From NCBI RefSeq assembly GCF_014303735.1, contig NZ_CP060296.1, positions 124,001 through 188,000 on the forward strand: a stretch of DNA of 64,000 bases, read 5' to 3'. The position numbers were made by a program, and so were the translations under genes. Source of the DNA: Variovorax sp. PAMC28562 (GTDB lineage Bacteria; Pseudomonadota; Gammaproteobacteria; Burkholderiales; Burkholderiaceae_C). Below the pieces are notes generated by a model that saw only the letters and a list, made by a program, of their open reading frames with translations, was not told the origin of the DNA and made no database searches. The stretch's first letter is position 1. Each line of letters opens with the position of its first letter. Of the stretch, positions 53,611 to 62,719 are shown one piece after another.

Positions 53611-56115
53611 TTAAACGTTGCTGGTCGCGCGCACTTCGTCGATCGTGGTCTGGCCCGCCAGCACCTTGTCGATGCCGTCTTGCCGCAGCGTTCGCATGCC
53701 TTCACGCATGGCGGTCTCTTGCAGCTCTTCGGCGCGTGCGCCGTTTTGCACCAGGCGGCGCAGCGGGCGCGACATGACCATCAGTTCATGAATGCCGACG
53801 CGCCCCTTGAATCCGGTGTCGCCGCACTGCTTGCAGCCCACGCTTTGGTACATCTGCAGCGCGCCGTCACGGGCAGAACGCGTGAGCCAGCCGCTTCGCA
53901 CGGTGTCGTGTTCGGCCGCCATCTCGGTCGCTCCGAAGGAGTGCATGTAGTCCGACAGCAACTCGTCGACCTCGGCCCCGGTCGCCGGTCGGCTGGTCAC
54001 GCAATGCGTGCACAGGCGGCGCACCAGACGCTGCGCCAGCACCGCCAGCAACGAGTCCGCGAAGTTGAACGGGTCCATGCCCATGTCGAGCAGCCGCGTC
54101 ACGGTCTCGGGCGCGCTGTTGGTGTGCAGCGTTGACAGCACCAGGTGGCCGGTAAGCGACGCTTCGATGGCGGTCTTGGCGGTTTCTTCGTCGCGGATTT
54201 CGCCGACCATGATCACGTCGGGATCGGCCCGTACGAAAGCCCGCAGCGCCTTCGCAAAGGTCCAGTCGATACGCGGATTGATCTGCACTTGGCGCAACCC
54301 GACCTGCGTGATCTCGATCGGGTCTTCGGCGGTCCAGATCTTCCGCTCGGGCGTGTTGATGTGCATCAGAGCCGAGTGCAGCGTCGTGGTCTTGCCGGAG
54401 CCCGTAGGTCCCACGCAAAGCACCATGCCGTAAGGCCGTTCGATTGCCGCCTTGAGCTGCGCCAGGTTGCGCTCCGACAAGCCCAGCGCGTCGAGCGCGA
54501 TCGGTTTGGCAGAGGCCAGCAGCCGCATCACGACGTCTTCCAGGCCGTTGTTGGTCGGCACGGTCGCCACCCGCAGTTCAAGCCGATGCTGTGGTGAAAA
54601 CTTCGAGAAATTGATCTTGCCGTCTTGCGGCTTGCGCTTCTCGCTGATGTCGAGGTCGCACATGATCTTGATGCGGGCGATGAGCGCGTTGCGGTAGTTT
54701 GGCGGCAGTTCCAGGTAGGTATAGAGCCGGCCGTCGCGCCTGAAACGGATGCGGATCTTTTCGCGGCCCGGGTAGCTCTCGATATGAATGTCGGACACGC
54801 CCTCGCGATGCGCTTCCAGGATCATGCGGTTGATCATCCGCACCAGCGAGTTGTCGGACTGCTCGATCGGCGCGTCTTCGTCGGACGCAGGCTGGCCTTC
54901 TTTTTCGAGCGTCTCCAGCAGCTCGTTGGTGCCGGTGATGTCGAACTCGATCGGGCGGTCGAGGTCGGCGCTCGCCGGTCCGACTTCGGTCGCACCGATC
55001 TTCTCGTAGGCCTTGAACAGGATCGCGTTGAGGTCGGCGTATTGCCCGAGCACCGGCACCACCTTGATGCCGGCGATGAATTCCGCCTCGTCGATGGCCG
55101 CGTGCCGGTTGGCCGGATCGTCGAGCGCCACGATCAGACGGCCTTCGTTCACCATCAGCGGCATGACCTGCAGGCGTCGTGCGGCACCGTGGCTGATTTT
55201 TCGCAGGGCCTCCGCCGCGGGCGGAAAGAGCTGCAGATTGACCAATGGATATCCCATCTTGCGGGCCAGTGCAGTCTGCAGGTCCAGCCGCTTGATGACG
55301 CCCATGCGAATCAGCGTTTCGCCGAGCGGTACGGTACGGTCGAACTGTTGCTGTGCCAGGCCGTCGCGCAACTGCTCTTCGGTGATGAGGCCGAGCGAGA
55401 TCAGCGCCTGGCCGATGCGCACCATCGGCATGCGGCTCTGCGCTTCGAGCTGCGCCACCAATTGCTCCGGTGTAACGACTTCGGCTGACAGCACGGACTC
55501 GCTCTCGCGCTCTGGCGATGCCGCACCGGACGCCTGGTCCTCGGCTGGTTCCACGTCGAGCGGCTGCAAGCTCAAGGAAGGTTCGGCAGGCGCGTCTGGC
55601 GCCGATGCATCCGGCTCGGACAACAACACTTCCTTGAAGCTGCTGCGCGGCACGAAAAGCCGCACCACCGAGTTCTTGTCTTCACCGGCGACAAAAAGAA
55701 AAAGCCCCGGAGCGGTCTTGCGCTGGCCCAGCGATTCACCCTCTAGAACACTGCCGTCGTTCCAGGTGATCTTGAAGGACGACCACTTCGCGGTGCCGGC
55801 GGCGGTCCCGATGGACAGTGGCCGCGTCAGGCGCAGCATGCGGAACTGATTGAAGCGCACGGTGGTCGCTCGGCTCGACTGATTGAGCTGCACATGCACC
55901 GCTTCTTCTTTCGGCAAGAAGCGCGTCAGCTTGCCAACCACGCGCTGATTGTTCGCGCCAAAGAACTCGCAGGCCGGCGCGTCATTGATGACGGCGTTCG
56001 GTGCGAAGCCCGGCGCGACGGGGTTCGGCCACGTGAAGCCACTGGCTTGGGCAGACTCGTCGGCGGGGCTTTCCAGAGCGGCCGCCCCGGCTGAAGATGG
56101 CTTTTCAACTTGCAT
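53611..56115 (-). CDS. GspE/PilB-like secretion ATPase with MshEN-like motif
   Basis: An 834-residue ATPase of the type II secretion/type IV pilus family. Seen: an unusual N-terminal region (about 40-170), two MshEN-like motifs (about 232-256 and 263-295, the form that binds c-di-GMP in MshE), Walker A GPTGSGKT (569-576), Walker B VIMVGEIRDEE (634-644) and zinc cysteines C702, C705, C761, C764. No pilin, GspF/PilC or secretin gene is adjacent, so it is an orphan. It heads an operon of c-di-GMP genes, which makes c-di-GMP control of the ATPase plausible (inference). Confidence 0.88.
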   Translation of the reverse strand: MQVEKPSSAGAAALESPADESAQASGFTWPNPVAPGFAPNAVINDAPACEFFGANNQRVVGKLTRFLPKEEAVHVQLNQSSRATTVRFNQFRMLRLTRPLSIGTAAGTAKWSSFKITWNDGSVLEGESLGQRKTAPGLFLFVAGEDKNSVVRLFVPRSSFKEVLLSEPDASAPDAPAEPSLSLQPLDVEPAEDQASGAASPERESESVLSAEVVTPEQLVAQLEAQSRMPMVRIGQALISLGLITEEQLRDGLAQQQFDRTVPLGETLIRMGVIKRLDLQTALARKMGYPLVNLQLFPPAAEALRKISHGAARRLQVMPLMVNEGRLIVALDDPANRHAAIDEAEFIAGIKVVPVLGQYADLNAILFKAYEKIGATEVGPASADLDRPIEFDITGTNELLETLEKEGQPASDEDAPIEQSDNSLVRMINRMILEAHREGVSDIHIESYPGREKIRIRFRRDGRLYTYLELPPNYRNALIARIKIMCDLDISEKRKPQDGKINFSKFSPQHRLELRVATVPTNNGLEDVVMRLLASAKPIALDALGLSERNLAQLKAAIERPYGMVLCVGPTGSGKTTTLHSALMHINTPERKIWTAEDPIEITQVGLRQVQINPRIDWTFAKALRAFVRADPDVIMVGEIRDEETAKTAIEASLTGHLVLSTLHTNSAPETVTRLLDMGMDPFNFADSLLAVLAQRLVRRLCTHCVTSRPATGAEVDELLSDYMHSFGATEMAAEHDTVRSGWLTRSARDGALQMYQSVGCKQCGDTGFKGRVGIHELMVMSRPLRRLVQNGARAEELQETAMREGMRTLRQDGIDKVLAGQTTIDEVRATSNV

Positions 56116-56184
56116 GCCGGCGATGCTACGCCTGCTGAAACGCAGTCCGAGGCGGTCCCGGGATTTTTTGAAAGTCAGCGGGGG

Positions 56185-56877
56185 TCAAAAGGCCGCGAGC
56201 ATGTCGCTCGCAAGTTCCTCGAAGAGCTGCATGTGCAGTTCGAAGGCGCGGCGGGCCTCGGCCACGATGGCTCGCGCAGTCGCTTCGCCAGGCTGCAGTT
56301 GTTCGAGCCCTTCCCGGTAGGCCCGCTTCAACTGCACCGTTTCTTCCGATGTGCCGAACTCATAGAACGCTGTCCCTTGTCCGGGCGGCAGCGCCATGCT
56401 CTCGCGCACGATGCGTCGCAGCATCTGCCCGCCGCTCAGGTCGCCGAGGTAGCGCACGTAGCTGTGCGCGGCCAGCAATTCGGGCTGCACTTCGTCCAGC
56501 GTGCGAAGCCGCGCCACGTAGTCCACGGTGGCCGGCTGCATGGCGTAGGCATCGGCCCAACCGGCGCCGTGCAGTGCGTCGAGGTCGGCTTGCAGCGGCC
56601 CTTCGCGCCGCAGTTGCGAAAAGGACAAGGGAGACAAAAGCGGATCGCCCGCATGCCGCTCGAGCGCCGGCTCCAGCGCGGCATAGATCGCGTGCAGGTT
56701 GCGCAGCATGGCGCAGTAGGCCTGTCGTTCCATCCGGCCGCGCAGCAACAGGCCCATGAAGGCGCTGCGCTCGGCTTGTGTATGCAACTCGCGGGTTTCG
56801 GCTTTAAGGGATTCGGAAAGACTGGGCTTCAAGCCGGACTCCCTGTGGCCGACATGGCCACGCATTCCTTCGATCAT
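56185..56877 (-). CDS. Heme oxygenase (biliverdin-forming)
   Basis: A roughly 230-residue heme oxygenase. The proximal histidine lies in TRELHTQAERS, and YVRYLGDLSGGQML is the conserved distal-helix signature with the flexible glycines. It would open heme to biliverdin, CO and iron. The start is uncertain: ATG 56877 is chosen, 56898 and 56865 are possible, none with a strong ribosome site. It lies about 70 bases upstream of the ATPase gene and 48 bases after the aldo/keto reductase gene on the same strand. No phytochrome gene is adjacent. Confidence 0.88.
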   Translation of the reverse strand: MIEGMRGHVGHRESGLKPSLSESLKAETRELHTQAERSAFMGLLLRGRMERQAYCAMLRNLHAIYAALEPALERHAGDPLLSPLSFSQLRREGPLQADLDALHGAGWADAYAMQPATVDYVARLRTLDEVQPELLAAHSYVRYLGDLSGGQMLRRIVRESMALPPGQGTAFYEFGTSEETVQLKRAYREGLEQLQPGEATARAIVAEARRAFELHMQLFEELASDMLAAF

Positions 56878-56924
56878 AGGCAGTGGAACGACCCGCATGT
56901 GCTAGCCGCAACAAGCGAGCGATG

Positions 56925-57794
56925 TCACTTCGCGCCGATCCGATCGAGCTGCGCGACCGCATCGCTGTCCAGCGTCAGATCGACCGCTGCCAGGTTCTCG
57001 TGCAGATGCCCCACAGACGATGTGCCGGGAATCAGCAGGATGTTCGGTGCGCGTTGCAGCAGCCACGCCAGAGCGACCTGCATGGGCGTCGCGCCCAGCG
57101 AACTGGCAACGTCGGACAGGGCCGTCGACTGCAATGGCGTGAAGCCGCCGAGCGGAAAGAACGGCACGTAGGCGGTACCGTGTGTCGAGAGTTCGTCGAT
57201 CAACGCGTCGTCGTCCCGATGCGCCAGGTTGTACATGTTCTGCACGCAGGCGATCTTGCAGATGCGGCGTCCATCGGCGATCTGCGTGGCCGTCACGTTG
57301 CTCAGGCCGATGTGATGCACCAGGCCTTGCCGTTGCAGTTCGGCCAGGGCGACGAGCGGCTCTTCCAGCGAGCCCTCGACTGGCCCATGCACGTCGAGCA
57401 TGCTGCGCAGGTTGACGACTTCCAGCACGTCGAGCCCGAGGTTGCGCAGGTTGTCGTGCACCGCCTGCGTCAGCTCCTTGGGCGACATGGCCGGAATCCA
57501 CGAGCCGTCTTCGCCGCGGCGGGCACTGATCTTCGTGACGATGACCAGATCGTCGCGGTAGGGATGCAGCGCCTCGCGGATGATCTGGTTGGTGATGTGC
57601 GGGCCATAGAAGTCGCTGGTGTCGATGTGGTCGACGCCGCTTTCGACGGCAGCACGCAGCACCGCGACAGCGCCTGCGCGGTCCTTCGGCGGCCCGAAGA
57701 CGCCCGGGCCTGCCAGCTGCATCGCGCCGTAGCCGACGCGCTTGACGGTGCGGACACCGAGAGTGAATGTTCCTGCTTTTCCGATATCGATCAC
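56925..57794 (-). CDS. Aldo/keto reductase family oxidoreductase
   Basis: A 289-residue aldo/keto reductase. The catalytic aspartate/tyrosine region is HIDTSDFYGP, the lysine is in IVTKISARR, and HIGLSNV and IPGTSSVGHLHENLAAV lie in the C-terminal NADPH-binding part. Resembles the oxidoreductases often encoded next to LysR regulators; the LysR gene at 57901 is divergent and probably controls it. Substrate unknown. Confidence 0.87.
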   Translation of the reverse strand: MIDIGKAGTFTLGVRTVKRVGYGAMQLAGPGVFGPPKDRAGAVAVLRAAVESGVDHIDTSDFYGPHITNQIIREALHPYRDDLVIVTKISARRGEDGSWIPAMSPKELTQAVHDNLRNLGLDVLEVVNLRSMLDVHGPVEGSLEEPLVALAELQRQGLVHHIGLSNVTATQIADGRRICKIACVQNMYNLAHRDDDALIDELSTHGTAYVPFFPLGGFTPLQSTALSDVASSLGATPMQVALAWLLQRAPNILLIPGTSSVGHLHENLAAVDLTLDSDAVAQLDRIGAK

Positions 57795-57900
57795 GATGGT
57801 TCCTTTGCGGTGTGACTTGGCGTCTGGCGATCAATGTAGGTCGCATCGACTCGGGCGATAAGATGCCGCGCTCGGCACAGGCTGTACGGAATCTCGAACA

Positions 57901-58797
57901 ATGGCGGCAGACCTCGGTGATCTCACGGCGCTGGTCGCCGTCGCCCGTGCAGGCGGCTTTCGCGAAGCGGCCCGCCTTACCGGCAGCAGCGCCTCCAGCC
58001 TCAGCGAAGCGGTTCGCCGCCTTGAAACCCGGCTCGGCGTGCGGTTGCTCAACCGCACCACCCGCAGCGTCGCGCCGACGGAAGCCGGCACGCGGCTTAT
58101 CGACCGGCTCGGTCCAGCGCTGGTCGAGGTGGAGGCCGCGCTCGACGTCGTCAACGGCTTCAGGGATCGCCCCGCAGGCACGCTCAGGCTCAACGTGCCG
58201 ATCAGCGCCGTGCGCCTCGTGTTGCCACGCATCGTGCCGCCGTTTCTGGCGGCCTACCCCGACATCGTTCTCGACATCGTGGCCGATGACAGCTTCGTCG
58301 ACATGCTCGCGGCCGGCTGCGACGCTGGCATCCGTTACGACGAACGGCTGGAGCAGGACATGATCGCCATCCCCATCGGCCCGCGCGAACAGCGCTACGC
58401 CACAGCGGCATCCCCGGCGTATCTCGACCGCCGCGGCCGTCCCGAGCATCCGCGCGACTTGCTCGACCACGCCTGCATGCGCGGCCGCTTCGCCAGCGGT
58501 GCGATGCCGGTCTGGGAGTTCGAGCGCGACGGCGAGGTCGTGAAGGTCGACCCCACCGGGCCGCTCATCGTGCGCATTGGTGCCGCCGTCGACCTCGCCG
58601 TCGATGCCGCGATCGCGGGCACGGGTGTGATCCAGCTGTTCGACGACTGGTTGAAACCGCACCTCGACAGCGGCGCGCTGGAACCGGTATTGCAGTCGTG
58701 GTGGCCACGTTTTTCGGGCCCGTTTCTTTACTACCCGGGACGCCGCTACTTGCCTGCGCCGCTGCGGGCGTTTGTCGACTTCATCACCAGAAATTGA
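57901..58797 (+). CDS. LysR family transcriptional regulator
   Basis: A 298-residue LysR-type regulator with an N-terminal winged helix-turn-helix (about 1-65, LTGSSASSLSEAVRRLETRLGVRLLNRTTRSV) and a type 2 periplasmic-binding-like effector domain (about 90-295). It is divergent from the aldo/keto reductase gene with 106 bases between starts, the usual arrangement for a LysR regulator and its target. The effector is unknown. Confidence 0.92.
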   Translation: MAADLGDLTALVAVARAGGFREAARLTGSSASSLSEAVRRLETRLGVRLLNRTTRSVAPTEAGTRLIDRLGPALVEVEAALDVVNGFRDRPAGTLRLNVPISAVRLVLPRIVPPFLAAYPDIVLDIVADDSFVDMLAAGCDAGIRYDERLEQDMIAIPIGPREQRYATAASPAYLDRRGRPEHPRDLLDHACMRGRFASGAMPVWEFERDGEVVKVDPTGPLIVRIGAAVDLAVDAAIAGTGVIQLFDDWLKPHLDSGALEPVLQSWWPRFSGPFLYYPGRRYLPAPLRAFVDFITRN

Positions 58798-58876
58798 CCA
58801 CGAGCGCCCCGTGCCGGTGAGCGAGATCTCGCTCGCGTTGAACGGCAAGGCCGATCGATACGGCCGACGCCGGACG

Positions 58877-59578
58877 TCAAGCGCCCGCTCGCACGCTGCC
58901 GAAATCGGTGAAAGCGTCGACGAAGCCATCGGCATCGACATCGCGCACCGGCTCCCCGTGGTTGTAGCCATAGGTCACCAGCACGACGGGGCAACCGGCC
59001 GCGCGCGCGGCGCGCGCATCGTTGCTGGAGTCACCGAGCATCAGCGTGCGGGCTGGTGACGTTCCGAGGTATTCGCAGGTCCTCACCAACGGCATCGGAT
59101 CGGGTTTTTTGCGCTCGAACGCATCGCCACCGAACACCACCTCAAAGAAGCCGTCGAGTCCTTTTGCCGCCAGCAACGGACGCGCGAAATCGGTCGGTTT
59201 GTTGGTGATGCAGGCCAGGCGCAACCCGCGGGACCGAAACAGTTCCAGGCCCTCGCGCACGCCCGGAAAAACGACTGACTGCTGCCCGTTGACGAGGCGG
59301 TAGTGATACTGAAAACACGCCGAGGCTCGGTCGAAGAGCGACGCTGTGCGCACGGCCACCGTTGGCGCGAGGACATGGTCGAGTACCGAACCGATGAGGT
59401 GCTCGGAACCCTTGCCGACCATCGGCTCGACGGTTTCGGCGGTGATGCCGGGCAGACCGAGTTCTTCCAGCATGAGGCGGAGAGCGGCCACGAAATCGCC
59501 CAGCGTGTCTACCATCGTTCCGTCGAGGTCGATGATCGCGGCGTCGTAGCGAGACAGGTCGAAGACAAGCGGTTTCAC
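58877..59578 (-). CDS. gph: Phosphoglycolate phosphatase (HAD family)
   Basis: A 233-residue HAD-superfamily hydrolase. Motif I is IDLDGTMVDT (nucleophile Asp near residue 18), motif II is ITNKP, the motif III lysine lies in KKPDPMP, and motif IV is MLGDSSNDARAA. Gph dephosphorylates 2-phosphoglycolate from DNA repair or photorespiration-like metabolism. The cap domain (CapB/Gph type) lies between motifs I and II. Pyrophosphatase relatives cannot be excluded. Confidence 0.85.
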   Translation of the reverse strand: MKPLVFDLSRYDAAIIDLDGTMVDTLGDFVAALRLMLEELGLPGITAETVEPMVGKGSEHLIGSVLDHVLAPTVAVRTASLFDRASACFQYHYRLVNGQQSVVFPGVREGLELFRSRGLRLACITNKPTDFARPLLAAKGLDGFFEVVFGGDAFERKKPDPMPLVRTCEYLGTSPARTLMLGDSSNDARAARAAGCPVVLVTYGYNHGEPVRDVDADGFVDAFTDFGSVRAGA

Positions 59579-59620
59579 GACGCCGATTTTATTTGCGCTC
59601 GGCGACGACCCTGGCGGCGG

Positions 59621-59827
59621 TTACCGTTTGGCTGCGCGCAGCGCCGCGCGCAAGGCCAGATAGCCCGCCACCCACGCGGCGGCAATGTCGGTTTCCGGCT
59701 CGCCGATCCGCCTCGGCTTGAAGCTGAATCCATCCTCCAACGATCCGTCTTCCTCGAGCAACATCCAGTGGAATTCCCCGGGCTCGAGTTCCTTGACAGC
59801 GAGTGCCAGCGATGTGGCGACGTTCAT
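59621..59827 (-). CDS. Small hypothetical protein
   Basis: A 68-residue protein with balanced composition, a Glu-rich middle (LEEDGSLEDGF) and an Ala-rich C-terminal helix (YLALRAALRAAKR). It encodes a plausible cytoplasmic protein of no known family. It is 42 bases downstream of the gph start on the same strand; 183 bases separate it from the FHA gene and hold nothing recognised. Confidence 0.5.
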   Translation of the reverse strand: MNVATSLALAVKELEPGEFHWMLLEEDGSLEDGFSFKPRRIGEPETDIAAAWVAGYLALRAALRAAKR

Positions 59828-60010
59828 GTGTGCTTCCGGTGGTTAGCTGAAATGGACAGTTTCTGGCCGAGAAGTTAGAGCTCATAGGAAGCTGTGCACA
59901 GAATCCAGCAGCGATTTCGGGCCGTTCGCATGATTCTTTCAATAGTGTCGAATGTGTCTCATTGTTCGATAACGGACATACCGAACATGCTTCAAGCGAG
60001 CTGCCTGCAG

Positions 60011-60418
60011 CTATTTGCGCCGTAACTGCAGGGGCACATCCGGCGCCGTCGGTACGTGTTCTTCCAGGTCGTCGACGATCCAGTTCGGCACTGAAGAAAC
60101 CCCTTGGGCAACCACCTCGCTGTATTGCTGATCGCCAGACACAAAGCGCAGTGCACATCCACCGAGGCCAACGACGTCGCCGTCGGCCAGAGTCTGCGTC
60201 ATCACGCGCTGGCCATTGACGAGAGTGCCGTTGCGGCTATTGGCATCACGGATGGTCACGAAGGCTGCATCGACAGTGATCACCGCATGTCGACGGCTCG
60301 CAGCGATGTCGTGGAGCACGATGTCGCTGTGCAGGCTTCGGCCGAGGGTCGTTTCCGTGGCGGTCAACTCAAAGGATTCAAGGTCGCCACCGGCTCTCGT
60401 CAGTATCAGTTTGGGCAT
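60011..60418 (-). CDS. FHA domain protein
   Basis: A 135-residue protein whose main part is a forkhead-associated domain: LGRSLHSDIVLHD, SRRHAVIT, DANSRNGTLVNG. FHA domains bind phosphothreonine peptides, often of serine/threonine kinases. No kinase or phosphatase gene is adjacent. A short C-terminal extension follows the domain. ATG 60418 is used; an upstream TTG is an alternative. Confidence 0.85.
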   Translation of the reverse strand: MPKLILTRAGGDLESFELTATETTLGRSLHSDIVLHDIAASRRHAVITVDAAFVTIRDANSRNGTLVNGQRVMTQTLADGDVVGLGGCALRFVSGDQQYSEVVAQGVSSVPNWIVDDLEEHVPTAPDVPLQLRRK

Positions 60419-60513
60419 GGTGTCCAACGCCGGGTTGGCAACCGAAAAGTCCGCCGCGACCTGCGCGCTTCATGATAACCACGCGGTTCGCACCGGCGCA
60501 GCAGCTTGCGCGA

Positions 60514-60825
60514 TCAGTGTCCTGCGCGGGAGCGGTGTAGCGCCTCGGAGCGCGACTCGATCACCGCGTAGTCAGCAACCGCAGCCAATAGCAAATCCGC
60601 GTCGACACGGTGCTTTCTTGCACTCGCACGCACGTCGTCTGCCAGTGCGGTCGAAGGATCGCCTTGCGCGCTGCCGAGCCGCGTCGTCGCCGCCGAGAAG
60701 GTCTCGGCGAGGTCGCGAATTTGCTGCGTATACCGGGCGGCATAGGCTTCCAGCAGCTGCTCGATGCTGGAATCCTGCACTGCACTCCCGGCGACAGCGG
60801 AATTTTCAGATTTGTCGAACGTCAT
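60514..60825 (-). CDS. Hypothetical protein
   Basis: A 103-residue helical protein rich in Ala, Glu and Arg (EQLLEAYAARYTQQIRDLAETF), no signal or membrane segments. No family recognised. It is separated by 95 bases from the FHA gene on the same strand and may form a small operon with it. Codon use is ordinary for the window. Confidence 0.5.
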   Translation of the reverse strand: MTFDKSENSAVAGSAVQDSSIEQLLEAYAARYTQQIRDLAETFSAATTRLGSAQGDPSTALADDVRASARKHRVDADLLLAAVADYAVIESRSEALHRSRAGH

Positions 60826-60880
60826 GCGACGCACTCTACGGTCAATCCAACAGCGCCCGTGTCAGCCAACGCCACGAACT

Positions 60881-62608
60881 TCAGGGAGTTGCGCATTCGA
60901 AACTTGCAGCGCGCCTGGGGTCACCCTGCCCTCGGTATTTGACCAGTGTCGGCCAACGGCACATCGGCCGCGCCAGGGTTTCGGCAAACGGTGCTACGGC
61001 CCGCAGGTCGACTTGCACCAGATCTTGCGGCGCGTGTGCGCGCTCGACCCAATCGGTCAGCGTCTGCAGCATGTCGACGCTCACGGGCGCCCCGGTGCCG
61101 ACATGGTCGGCGCCGGGCGTTGTGTAGAGCCGCACAAAGGAATCTGCGCTCTCTTGACCCATGCGCGCCACCACCGAACGGTAGTAGTCGATTCCCGCAT
61201 ACGGGTTTTGCGCGTAGTCGGCCAAGTGCTCGCTGATCACCAGCTTGCCGCCGCGCGCGCGAAAAGCCGACAGATCCGGATCTGTCGAGTCCATCAGTGC
61301 AGAAACTTCGCGCACGCGGGGTGCGAAATCCTCAGGCCGAAATCGGCTCGGATCGAACGCCGCATCACGCGCGTAGAAATATTGAATTGCGCCGCTGCCA
61401 TAGAGCCAGGCACGGCTGCTGGTCGGCCCGACCGGCAACGACTGTCGCGCTGTACCGGTCTGCCAGCTGACATAGCCACCTACAGGTCCGGTGCCGGACG
61501 CTGCCTCGCCGCCCCAGCCCCAACCCGGGTAGCTGCGAATGCCATTGGCCAGCGGGAAGCTGAATTCATACGGTGCATGCAGCGTTCGCACCGCCTGAAC
61601 CTGCGCATCGCTCAGGCAGTCGGTCGTGGCTGAACCCGCGCAGCGTAATGTCGCAGGATCGAACAGCTCGCCGCACGCCATAGGGTTGCCGACGATGCCA
61701 TCGACCAGTCCGTCGAGCGCATCGCAGCGGGCCAGAACTGCGCTTGCCAGCAGCTTGACGAGCGGTGGCGGCAACCAGCCATCGCCGGTTTGGGTGACAC
61801 CCATTCGCGTGCCGGCTGCCTGCAGGCCGGTCCAGTTGATGACCGGCACGCGGCTGAAGATGCCGTCGAAATCCTGCGGATAGCGCTGGGCCAGCATCAG
61901 CCCTTCGCGGCCGCCCTCGGAGCTGCCCATGAAGTAGAGCTTGGCCGGACCTTGCCCATAGCGGCGCTTCATCAGATCCACCGAAACGTCGCGCACTTTC
62001 TTGTACGACGCGTGCGCGAAATTGACGAGCGCCTCGTCGTTGAGCGCGAAGGCCTGGAGCGCGACACCGGGCGCGTTCTGGTGGCCCGAGTCGGTACCGA
62101 CGGTGACGAATCCGCGCGCCAGCGGCGACGGCTGATCGATGCGCGCAGAAGGTGGCAACCCGACCGCGTTAACCAACGCACCGTTGAAACCACCGCCGCC
62201 GTACTGCAGCGATCGGCCGTTCCACTGGCTCGGCAGGTTCACCTGAAAGCGGATCGGCGGCGCCGCCGGATCGACCGGCTGCACGGCGCCCAGGACCCGG
62301 CAGTACTGCGGCGTCGCAGGCACCACCACCACTTCGGGCGGTGGCGGAACAAAGGGCAATGGATTCGTCAATGAGAGTTCGCTGGCTGACACCAGCGTGG
62401 CCGATTCGATCACCGCGCCCGAGCTCGGCAGGCCGATGGCCGCGGCTGGAATCGGCTGCATCATTGCAGCGCACGCAGCCGCCGGATCGGCCACGGCGCG
62501 GACCGAGCCGGTGTCTGCGCAGCCGGCCAGCAGCGCGACGGTGAGGCTTGCCAGAGCAGCCAGCGGCGCAGCGCCGGCACGCGCCCACGCGGTTGTCGAT
62601 TGCTTCAT
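60881..62608 (-). CDS. Tannase/feruloyl esterase family lipoprotein
   Basis: A 575-residue secreted alpha/beta hydrolase of the tannase/feruloyl esterase family. A lipoprotein signal (LLAGC, cysteine near residue 30) anchors it to a membrane. The catalytic-serine motif appears as GSSEGGREG near residue 222, and a possible catalytic His is in the TTPGADHVG region near the C-terminus. It probably cleaves ester bonds of plant phenolics outside the cytoplasm. ATG 62608 begins the lipoprotein signal; the frame stays open upstream without conservation. Confidence 0.82.
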   Translation of the reverse strand: MKQSTTAWARAGAAPLAALASLTVALLAGCADTGSVRAVADPAAACAAMMQPIPAAAIGLPSSGAVIESATLVSASELSLTNPLPFVPPPPEVVVVPATPQYCRVLGAVQPVDPAAPPIRFQVNLPSQWNGRSLQYGGGGFNGALVNAVGLPPSARIDQPSPLARGFVTVGTDSGHQNAPGVALQAFALNDEALVNFAHASYKKVRDVSVDLMKRRYGQGPAKLYFMGSSEGGREGLMLAQRYPQDFDGIFSRVPVINWTGLQAAGTRMGVTQTGDGWLPPPLVKLLASAVLARCDALDGLVDGIVGNPMACGELFDPATLRCAGSATTDCLSDAQVQAVRTLHAPYEFSFPLANGIRSYPGWGWGGEAASGTGPVGGYVSWQTGTARQSLPVGPTSSRAWLYGSGAIQYFYARDAAFDPSRFRPEDFAPRVREVSALMDSTDPDLSAFRARGGKLVISEHLADYAQNPYAGIDYYRSVVARMGQESADSFVRLYTTPGADHVGTGAPVSVDMLQTLTDWVERAHAPQDLVQVDLRAVAPFAETLARPMCRWPTLVKYRGQGDPRRAASFECATP

Positions 62609-62719
62609 ACGTCTCCTGTTGTTTTTTGAAATCGGGCGCCAGTATGAAGCAACGCGATGTGTCACGTCGGGCCGCATTGCGCCATGTGCGCGCCGCTTGT
62701 TGCAACGAAAATAGACGCC

